From positions 1 to 37,392 of the forward strand of contig CAJWEZ010000043.1 of assembly GCA_913030605.1 (NCBI GenBank): 37,392 nt of DNA, given 5' to 3'. The DNA comes from an uncultured Spirochaeta sp. GTDB lineage: Bacteria; Spirochaetota; Spirochaetia; DSM-27196; Alkalispirochaetaceae. Every line of letters begins with the position of its first letter. Position 1 is the first letter of the stretch. Position numbers and translations under genes: made by a program. Shown here in pieces: positions 32,512 to 37,392 of this stretch. Under the pieces are notes generated by a model that saw only the letters and a program-made list of their open reading frames with translations, did no database searches and had not been told where the DNA came from.

Positions 32512-33126
32512 ATGGCTCGACCTTCTAAAGCCCGAGGAAAGATCGCGCGCCACCTTGGCGTAAACGTCTTTGGAAATCCCAAGTACGACCGTCTGCTCAA
32601 GAAGAAACCGTACGGCCCGGGTGAACCCAAGAAAGGTCGCATTCGCGAGACTGAGTACGCGCGCCAGCTCAAGGAAAAGCAGAAGGTAAAATTCGCCTAC
32701 GGCCTTTCCGAACGTCAGTTCCGGAACCTCTTCTACAAGGCCAAGACCATGAAGGGTGTTGCCGGACACAACATGCTGATTCTTCTGGAGCGGCGTCTCG
32801 ACAACGTGGTGTACCGCATGGGGATGGCAGCGAGCCGTCGGCAGGCCCGGCAACTCGTGAGCCACGGACACATCCATCTCAACGGACGCAAAGTTACGAT
32901 CCCCAGTGCGATGGTACGCCCCGGCGACCAGGTCTCGGTCAAGAGCAAGAAAAGCTCCGAGATGCTGATGCGCCGGCTCGTGTCGGAAAACTCCGCGCGG
33001 CAAAGTGCGCCGTGGCTGGAGGTTTCCCAGGACGACCTCACCGGTAAGGTGAACATGCTCCCGACGCGGGAAATGATCCCGACGATCGCCGAGGAGCAGC
33101 TGATCGTCGAGTTCTACTCCAAGTAG
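32512..33126 (+). CDS. rpsD: 30S ribosomal protein S4
   Basis: This 204-residue primary 16S rRNA-binding protein nucleates 30S assembly. The N-terminal domain (LKEKQKVKFAYGLSERQFRNLF) precedes the S4 RNA-binding domain at about 93-155 (ERRLDNVVYRMGMAASRRQARQLVSHGHIHLNGRKV is quoted in two overlapping family blocks here). The C-terminus has LTGKVNMLPTREMIP and EQLIVEFYSK. The chain has no cysteine, so it lacks the zinc knuckle of many S4 proteins. The N-terminus MARPSKARGKIARHLGVNVF is of the type I associate with spirochaetes. It has its own strong promoter and a clear Shine-Dalgarno 8 bases before the ATG. A strong intrinsic terminator follows about 110 bases after the stop, so it is a single-gene unit, away from the large alpha/L17 ribosomal cluster. 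Confidence 0.97.
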   Translation: MARPSKARGKIARHLGVNVFGNPKYDRLLKKKPYGPGEPKKGRIRETEYARQLKEKQKVKFAYGLSERQFRNLFYKAKTMKGVAGHNMLILLERRLDNVVYRMGMAASRRQARQLVSHGHIHLNGRKVTIPSAMVRPGDQVSVKSKKSSEMLMRRLVSENSARQSAPWLEVSQDDLTGKVNMLPTREMIPTIAEEQLIVEFYSK

Positions 33127-33235
33127 ACACTCGTCACCAGCAGGCGGGCGGCGCGCGCGTCGCCGGCCAACACGCAGACCGGTCGGCTCCACGGGAGTCG
33201 GCTGCCGTCCCGACAGGACGGGGTTGCAGAGGGAG
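33127..33235 (+). other. Structured 3' region of rpsD, no gene seen
   Basis: These 109 bases between the rpsD stop and its terminator are unusually GC-rich. They hold a hairpin CCGTCC-CGACA-GGACGG (33205-33221) and GC alternations near 33150. It could be a long 3' untranslated region or a small RNA released by processing. No known RNA family was recognised. Confidence 0.3.
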
Positions 33236-33269
33236 CGGAGTCGCATCGAGATGCGGCTCCGTTTTTTTT
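33236..33269 (+). terminator. Intrinsic terminator of rpsD
   Basis: An 11-bp stem (CGGAGTCGCAT with ATGCGGCTCCG, one G-U pair) closes a CGAG loop. It is followed directly by eight T residues (33262-33269). It is the clearest intrinsic terminator in the window. Confidence 0.9.
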
Positions 33270-33295
33270 GTGTCAATATCACCCGGTCGCGAACC

Positions 33296-33301
33296 GATAC
33301 T
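33296..33301 (+). promoter_or_regulatory. -10 candidate of the three-domain regulator gene
   Basis: GATACT ends 6 bases before the ATG at 33308, giving a leaderless layout. The first base deviates from TANNNT and the -35 (TGTCAA at 33271-33276, spacer 19) is poor. Confidence 0.3.
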
Positions 33302-33307
33302 CGAGGT

Positions 33308-34585
33308 ATGCGTCGTTTTCCTGTCGTCAGCAGCGATCCTGCCCTCAACGATCGTGTGGAGCGGATCTGCTCCAAGTTCGGTGACGTGTTTCAGCCGGTG
33401 TTTCTCGACTCGATCGACGAGGCGCTGGAGTACATCCGCTACGAGCTGCCGGAGTTCCAGCTGGTTCACTTTTCGGACGAGTCGGTGGACGGGCAGGCGC
33501 TGATCCGCGGGATCACGGAGGACCCGTGGTTGCACTACGGTGGTGTGATCGGCGTGTACTCACGGAAGGACGCACGGGTGGTGGAGGACCTGCCCCGGGA
33601 GACCAACATCGTCACCATGATCCGGCGCGGTGAGTTTGTCGAGACGTTCTTCCGCGTCCTGTTTATTCTGTACCGCAACCGGCAGATTCTCTTTCAGCGC
33701 GACATGCAGCTGGACTTCCTGGGGACGATTCACGGCAGTCTGGAAATGGACAACGACCCCTACAACGCCCGGACCTACGCATCACTGATTTCGAACTTCC
33801 TGTTCAACTCCAACTACGTCGATATCGAAATGCGCGACCGGCTCCATGTGGCGCTCTTCGAGATGATCATGAACGCGATCGAGCACGGCAACTGCGGTAT
33901 CAGTTACGAGGAGAAGACCGCGTATCTGGGCGAGCACGGCGACATCATTCCGCTGATCCGCGAGAAATGCCGCGACCCGGAGATCGGTGAGCGCCGGGTG
34001 AAGGTGACCTACCGCATTACGCCGACGCACTCCTCCTTCGAGATCCAGGACGACGGTGACGGGTTTGACTGGCGCGAACGTCTGTCGAACGAGGAGGTGA
34101 ACCTCGGACAGCACGGCCACGGCATCCGAATGACGCGCCACTACATCGACAATCTGACCTACAACGATGTGGGCAACGAGGTTCGCTTTGAGGTTGCCCA
34201 CGAGAAACAGGCCAATGCCACGCCGGGCATTTTCGCCAACCAGGCGATCCTTGATGTCCCGGACGGCGAAGTGGTGTTTCGGGAGGGCGAGGAGTCCAAC
34301 GACCTGTTCTATATCGTGACCGGGAAGCTGGACATCATCAGTGGTGACCAGCGCATCGCCACGCTGACGCCGGACGATATTTTCCTCGGGGAGATGTCAT
34401 TTCTGCTCGGAAACAGACGGTCCGCCACGGTGGTGGCGCGGGGGGATGTGCGACTGGTGAAAGTCACGAAGAACGCCTTCGTCACCGGAATTCAGAAGCA
34501 GCCGCACTACGGGATCTTTCTTGCTCGCCTGCTGGCGCAGCGGTTGTCGCGGCTCAACCAGCAGGTGGCGGCGCAGAGCGGCTGA
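33308..34585 (+). CDS. Three-domain regulator: receiver-like, HATPase (anti-sigma kinase type) and cyclic-nucleotide-binding domain
   Basis: This encodes 425 residues from ATG at 33308. The N-terminal 120 residues look receiver-like (FPVVSSDPALNDRV, VFLDSIDEALEYIRYELPEFQLVHFS) but I cannot confirm a phosphoacceptor Asp. A HATPase of the RsbW/SpoIIAB type follows at about 170-305, with N-box LHVALFEMIMNAIEHGN and ATP-lid motifs DDGDGFDW and GHGIRMTRHYID. A cyclic-nucleotide-binding (CRP-like) domain spans about 315-415 (GEVVFREGEESNDLFYIVTGKL, GEMSFLLGNRRSATVVA). It has no DNA-binding helix-turn-helix. It probably phosphorylates an antagonist or binds a partner in response to a cyclic nucleotide. 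No anti-anti-sigma gene is adjacent. The start has a GATACT -10 candidate 6 bases upstream. Confidence 0.85.
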   Translation: MRRFPVVSSDPALNDRVERICSKFGDVFQPVFLDSIDEALEYIRYELPEFQLVHFSDESVDGQALIRGITEDPWLHYGGVIGVYSRKDARVVEDLPRETNIVTMIRRGEFVETFFRVLFILYRNRQILFQRDMQLDFLGTIHGSLEMDNDPYNARTYASLISNFLFNSNYVDIEMRDRLHVALFEMIMNAIEHGNCGISYEEKTAYLGEHGDIIPLIREKCRDPEIGERRVKVTYRITPTHSSFEIQDDGDGFDWRERLSNEEVNLGQHGHGIRMTRHYIDNLTYNDVGNEVRFEVAHEKQANATPGIFANQAILDVPDGEVVFREGEESNDLFYIVTGKLDIISGDQRIATLTPDDIFLGEMSFLLGNRRSATVVARGDVRLVKVTKNAFVTGIQKQPHYGIFLARLLAQRLSRLNQQVAAQSG

Positions 34586-34608
34586 CCCCCAGCCGCAGCG
34601 TTGTTCGT

Positions 34609-34633
34609 AGCGTCGCCCCGCTGTGGCGACGCT
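34609..34633. terminator. Hairpin between convergent genes
   Basis: A perfect 9-bp stem AGCGTCGCC with its complement and a 7-base loop lies between the regulator stop (34585) and the HMA-gene stop (34667). There is no U-tract on either strand, so it may help 3' end formation but is not a classic intrinsic terminator. Confidence 0.4.
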
Positions 34634-34666
34634 GACCGGTGTCGCTCCGCCGGCGACGGGTCCGGG

Positions 34667-34906
34667 TCACGCGTCCTGCGTGACCGGCTCCTCACTCTTC
34701 AGCTGGGCATCATACCCGATCGCCTGGACGAAGGTGATGATCTTCTCGACAGTCGCGGGGTTCCCGTCGAAATCCATCTTGATCTCTCCGGTCTGGCGAT
34801 CCACGTAGATATCCTCGACACCCTTGATGCGGCGTCCCATGTGTTCGATGCCGATCGAGCACGACGTGCAGGTCGCCCCGACCAGGTCAAAAGTCGCTCG
34901 TTCCAT
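34667..34906 (-). CDS. Heavy-metal-associated (HMA) domain protein
   Basis: This 79-residue single-domain protein has the metal-binding motif GATCTSCSIGIEHMGRRI (Cys13, Cys16) and the ferredoxin-like core ending TVEKIITFVQAIGYDA. Such proteins bind copper or other soft metals and pass them to pumps or enzymes. It has the usual length of CopZ-like carriers. It starts 12 bases after the acyltransferase stop, so it is cotranscribed with an apparently unrelated gene, and no P-type ATPase is in the window. A 13-bp palindrome sits in that 12-base gap. Confidence 0.88.
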   Translation of the reverse strand: MERATFDLVGATCTSCSIGIEHMGRRIKGVEDIYVDRQTGEIKMDFDGNPATVEKIITFVQAIGYDAQLKSEEPVTQDA

Positions 34907-34917
34907 ATCGATAAAAT

Positions 34918-34930
34918 ACTAATGCTTAGT
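34918..34930. promoter_or_regulatory. 13-bp palindrome overlapping the acyltransferase stop codon, before the HMA gene
   Basis: ACTAA-TGC-TTAGT is a perfect inverted repeat spanning the last codons and stop of the acyltransferase gene. It ends just ahead of an AT-rich stretch (ATCGATAAAATACT) that is unusual for this GC-rich region. It could be an operator or internal promoter signal for the HMA gene. Confidence 0.25.
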
Positions 34931-36139
34931 GGGTTTGTAAAGTTCCTGAAGCATCCCGATCGTCACCTCGATCCGGTACGCGGAGTCCTGGGGCCGCTGC
35001 ATTCGCAGCACGTGGAGGCGGCCGTCGGTGTAGAACTCGAGTTGTGCGGCGTACTGCACATTGACACCGCGAAGGTCGGCAACCGGAATCCGCACGTCGA
35101 TTCCGTCTCCGCCGAGCGTGAGGTGGGTACTGGTGAGCGCCAGTTCCACCATCCCGCGCGGGCGGAGCGGACGGCTGCGGTACCCGGTGAGGTAGTACAC
35201 CGCGGGAACGCGATAGGGGAGTGCCCCGTTGCCGCCCGCCTCCAGGCTCTGCCGGAGCGTCTCCAGCTGCCACCTGTTCCACTGGTGGGAACGGAACACC
35301 GGGGGGAGCGCGGCACTGGCCCCGGTGGTCGATCGCGCGCTCCTCGAGTAGAGTCTGCCGGAAGGGGCAAACCACGCGCGGAAGGTGCACGCGGTACACC
35401 GTACCTCGTCGCCCCGGGACCGGATCGTGTCCCAGCCGCCGCACTCCGGGCAGCGAAAGAACGCCCGTTCCATGTGTTCCGCCCGATTGCGGGCGACGAA
35501 CCGCACACCGGTGCGCTCCTGCCAGCGGCCTTCGTCAAACTCCAGGGCATCGGCGATGCGTCGCGTGATCTCTCCCAGCGGCAGTGACCGGACCTCGTGT
35601 CGGGAGAGTACCTGCCACACGTGCATCTCCAGGCGGCCGCGGCGCAGGGAGGTGGCCCACCGCGGCGTGGAGAGGTAGGCGCCCCGAAGGTGCACCATCA
35701 CCACCGGCACGCGCAGCAGACGCGCGAGTTTGGGGGTTGCCGGCAGCATGCCGCGGCTGTGGCCGTCCCACGTACGCTGTCCTTCCGGAAAGAGCGCCAC
35801 GATCCCGCGCTCGGCGGCGTGGTGCCTCAACCGGTGCAGGCTTTCCATGTCCGTGCGCGCCTTGGCCTTCGGTACCGCACCGACACCCTCCATCAGCCAG
35901 CGCATCACGCGACTGCGGAAATTGCCGTCGGCACTCAGAAAGTGCACCTCCCGGTCGAAGGGCAGCACCAGGAGAAACGGATCCCAGAAGTTGACGTGGT
36001 TTGCAAGGACCAGAAACGGAGGGCGAAGGCGAGCGGCGGCGCCGTGGCGGTGAATCACCAGGCGGAACCGCCATCGGAGCCACACGTTCAGGACCGGTCG
36101 GAGCAACAGGAACATGATCATCATTCGCCGGCTGCGCAT
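34919..36139 (-). CDS. 1-acyl-sn-glycerol-3-phosphate acyltransferase-like protein with zinc-ribbon and unknown C-terminal domain
   Basis: This 406-residue protein has a membrane-associating N-terminus (about 8-22). The acyltransferase motifs are NHVNFWDPF (H48 and D53, the HX4D catalytic pair) and LFPEGQRTWDG (FPEGxR, 117-122). The catalytic domain ends near 200. A four-Cys zinc-ribbon follows (Cys 230, 233, 248, 251: CPEC, CTAC). The last 150 residues (YRVPAVYYLTGYRSRPL; VELALTSTHLTLGGDGIDVRI) form a beta-rich domain I do not recognise. Family members are usually about 240 residues, so this is a fusion. It likely acts at the membrane in phosphatidic acid or a related lipid's synthesis. The ATG at 36139 has TACAGT 6 bases upstream and is divergent from psuK. 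The HMA gene follows after 12 bases. Confidence 0.85.
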   Translation of the reverse strand: MRSRRMMIMFLLLRPVLNVWLRWRFRLVIHRHGAAARLRPPFLVLANHVNFWDPFLLVLPFDREVHFLSADGNFRSRVMRWLMEGVGAVPKAKARTDMESLHRLRHHAAERGIVALFPEGQRTWDGHSRGMLPATPKLARLLRVPVVMVHLRGAYLSTPRWATSLRRGRLEMHVWQVLSRHEVRSLPLGEITRRIADALEFDEGRWQERTGVRFVARNRAEHMERAFFRCPECGGWDTIRSRGDEVRCTACTFRAWFAPSGRLYSRSARSTTGASAALPPVFRSHQWNRWQLETLRQSLEAGGNGALPYRVPAVYYLTGYRSRPLRPRGMVELALTSTHLTLGGDGIDVRIPVADLRGVNVQYAAQLEFYTDGRLHVLRMQRPQDSAYRIEVTIGMLQELYKPTKH

Positions 36140-36145
36140 CGCCCC

Positions 36146-36175
36146 ACTGTAGCCAGAGCGACGGCTGTGCTACAA
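36146..36175 (-). promoter_or_regulatory. Predicted leaderless promoter of the acyltransferase gene
   Basis: On the minus strand TTGTAG (36170-36175), an 18-base spacer and TACAGT (36146-36151) end 6 bases before the ATG at 36139. Its -35 overlaps the -10 of the divergent psuK promoter. Confidence 0.5.
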
Positions 36176-36176
36176 T
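36168..36176 (+). promoter_or_regulatory. Extended -10 promoter of psuK-psuG
   Basis: TGC-TACAAT (hexamer 36171-36176) is an extended -10 with no good -35. The in-frame ATG at 36175 lies inside it, so the start at 36187, 10 bases after the hexamer, is preferred. Confidence 0.55.
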
Positions 36177-36186
36177 GCCGCCCTTC

Positions 36187-37149
36187 ATGCAGATCGAACC
36201 GGTTATCGTAGTCGGAGGCATCAACTGCGACATCACCGCCGCCGTCGACGGGGAGGTGATGCCGGAGACCTCAACCCCGGGGCGGGTATCGCTGTCCCCG
36301 GGGGGCGTCGCACGGAACGTTGCCCACGGGCTGGCGCAGTTGGGGGTTCCCGTGCGCCTGATTGGGTGTGTGGGTACCGATCCGCTCAGCGAGTGGGTCC
36401 TGTCCCGTACCGCCGACGCCGGCGTCGACGTTTCCACCGTGGATCGGGTCCCCGGGACGGGCTCCGGAGTGTACGTGAGCCTCCTGGCGGCGGGCGAACT
36501 CCACAGTGCGGTGTCCGACATGGGGGGCATCGACTCCCTCGACCCCGAGCGACTGGTGGCACTCCTGGATACCGCCGGCCAGGCGGGCGCCGGCGGCGGC
36601 GAACCGAAGCCGGCGGCGCTGGTTCTCGACCTGAACGTGTCGGCTCCCGCCGCCGCCGCCGCCGTGCGGTGGGCCAACACCGCCGGAGTGCCGGTTGTTG
36701 TGGAACCTGTGAGCGTCGCCAAGGCCGTACGTCTTGCAGGAGTCGCGGGACAGGTTGAGGTTGTGACACCCAACCTCGCCGAGGCGCGGGCGCTGCGGGT
36801 GCTCCCGACCGGCCCGTCGATCGCGCGGTGGGTGGTGACCCGTGGCAGGTTCGGCGCCGGGTACTGGGAGAACGGGACGTCGGCGGCGCAGCTCGTTTCT
36901 GCGGCGCCGGTCGCGACGGTGAACGCCAACGGCGCCGGCGACGCGTTTCTCGCGGGCCTTGTGGCGGGGCGGGTTCGCGGCCTGCCATGGCCGGAGGCGG
37001 TTCGCTGGGGCGTTGCCGCCGGTCGCATCACCGCCGGGTCTCCGCAGTCGGTGGCACCGGGGCTCTCCGCCGACGCGATCCTCCGGGACGTGACGCGATC
37101 AGACGATCGATCAGACGATCGATCAGACAATCAAGGAGCAGGACGATGA
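36187..37149 (+). CDS. psuK: Pseudouridine kinase (PfkB/ribokinase family)
   Basis: This encodes 320 residues from ATG at 36187. The N-terminal motif [15 protein letters not shown] and the sugar-binding segment [19 protein letters not shown] are of the PfkB family. The catalytic/anion-hole motif is [18 protein letters not shown] near residue 245 and keeps the Asp base. It phosphorylates the ribose of pseudouridine at the 5' position; this is assigned because the next gene, overlapping it by 4 bases, is the pseudouridine-5'-phosphate glycosidase psuG. By sequence alone it could be another PfkB sugar or nucleoside kinase. The C-terminus has three RSDD-type repeats from a 12-bp tandem repeat. 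Confidence 0.85.
   Translation: MQIEPVIVVGGINCDITAAVDGEVMPETSTPGRVSLSPGGVARNVAHGLAQLGVPVRLIGCVGTDPLSEWVLSRTADAGVDVSTVDRVPGTGSGVYVSLLAAGELHSAVSDMGGIDSLDPERLVALLDTAGQAGAGGGEPKPAALVLDLNVSAPAAAAAVRWANTAGVPVVVEPVSVAKAVRLAGVAGQVEVVTPNLAEARALRVLPTGPSIARWVVTRGRFGAGYWENGTSAAQLVSAAPVATVNANGAGDAFLAGLVAGRVRGLPWPEAVRWGVAAGRITAGSPQSVAPGLSADAILRDVTRSDDRSDDRSDNQGAGR
37097..37132 (+). repeat. Three 12-bp tandem repeats at the end of psuK
   Basis: The copies are GATCAGACGATC at 37097-37108 and 37109-37120, and GATCAGACAATC at 37121-37132. They encode R-S-D-D-type repeats and sit directly before the psuG Shine-Dalgarno (AAGGAG, 37133-37138). Confidence 0.9.
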
Positions 37150-37392
37150 ACAACAGTCATATCTCGGTCCAGGGCACGGTGCGGGAGGCGCTCGACGCCG
37201 GCCGCCCGGTGGTGGCCCTGGAATCCACGATCATTTCCCACGGCATGCCGTATCCACGAAACGTGGAGACTGCCCGGGCCGTGGAGGCGGAGGTTCGTGC
37301 CAACGGGGCGACGCCGGCGACGATCGCCATCATGGACGGCGCGTTCCGTATCGGACTCACCGACGACCAGCTCGAGGAGCTGGGACAGCGCG
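37146..37392 (+). CDS. psuG: Pseudouridine-5'-phosphate glycosidase, N-terminal part
   Basis: About 82 residues are visible before the right edge. PsuG splits pseudouridine 5'-phosphate into uracil and ribose 5-phosphate (reversibly) in the cytoplasm, working after PsuK. The N-terminal signature is [20 protein letters not shown], followed by [22 protein letters not shown], both highly characteristic of the family. The ATG at 37146 overlaps the psuK stop (ATGA) and has AAGGAG 7 bases upstream. The remaining two-thirds of the usual 300 or so residues lie outside the window. Confidence 0.95.
   Translation, partial: MNNSHISVQGTVREALDAGRPVVALESTIISHGMPYPRNVETARAVEAEVRANGATPATIAIMDGAFRIGLTDDQLEELGQR

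Noticed and set aside
30622..33375. A 917-residue open reading frame on the minus strand, antisense to the DEAD-box and rpsD genes
   Set aside because: It is the mirror of two well-supported genes. Its composition is repeats such as Ile-Ala-Ile-Ala that arise from the Arg-Asp codons, and it spans the rpsD promoter. High-GC DNA produces such long shadows.
1..37392. tRNA, rRNA, insertion sequence or prophage
   Set aside because: Gaps between genes are all under 200 bases and none shows a cloverleaf, rRNA segment, transposase or terminal inverted repeats that I can recognise.

Overview
The window is about 37 kb of very GC-rich, densely packed bacterial chromosome. I see no phage, transposase, CRISPR array, rRNA or tRNA. 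The content points to a high-GC spirochaete (Spirochaetota, probably Spirochaetales). The evidence is a cysteine-free S4 protein with a spirochaete-like N-terminus, FabV as enoyl reductase, a long MetRS with a C-terminal tRNA-binding domain, several signal-peptide or lipoprotein genes of spirochaete type (FecR, PEGA-like, FGE-like), and a 322-residue protein I associate only with spirochaetes. No species can be named, and the phylum call is inference from gene content.

Layout, left to right. On the minus strand, a large multi-pass membrane protein overlaps the start of dinB, which runs off the left edge. A small nitroreductase is divergent from it. Next come murE-ddl and hflK-hflC (both minus), then on the plus strand a periplasmic PpiC/SurA-like foldase and the unit metG-FemAB-like transferase-FGE-like lipoprotein. 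A divergent pair follows: an adenosine deaminase-like gene (minus) and a PEGA/beta-propeller protein (plus). A second divergent pair is the spirochaete hypothetical with murD (minus) and a FecR-domain protein (plus). A long minus-strand unit covers 28466 to 21538: membrane protein, hisD-like, folC, rqcH-like (NFACT), Memo-like protein and a membrane pseudokinase. After that come fabV (plus), a C_GCAxxG_C_C redox protein (minus), a DEAD-box helicase, rpsD and an ATPase/cyclic-nucleotide-binding regulator (plus), an acyltransferase with a zinc ribbon followed by an HMA metal-binding protein (minus), and psuK-psuG (plus, cut by the right edge).

Functional themes are cell-wall precursor synthesis (murE, ddl, murD, a FemAB-like transferase), envelope quality control (HflKC, PpiC), translation and ribosome rescue (metG, rpsD, the DEAD-box helicase, RqcH) and lipid metabolism (fabV, the acyltransferase).

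The most notable signals are four. (1) Many transcription units start with a TANNNT -10 hexamer only 5 to 10 bases before the start codon and lack a Shine-Dalgarno sequence, which suggests widespread leaderless transcription. (2) The fabV leader carries a 15-bp palindrome merging into three 10-bp direct repeats, an operator-like array. (3) One operon holds three proteins that keep an enzyme fold but lack expected active-site residues: the HisD-like, Memo-like and pseudokinase proteins. (4) murD contains an in-frame 15-bp variable-number-type repeat.
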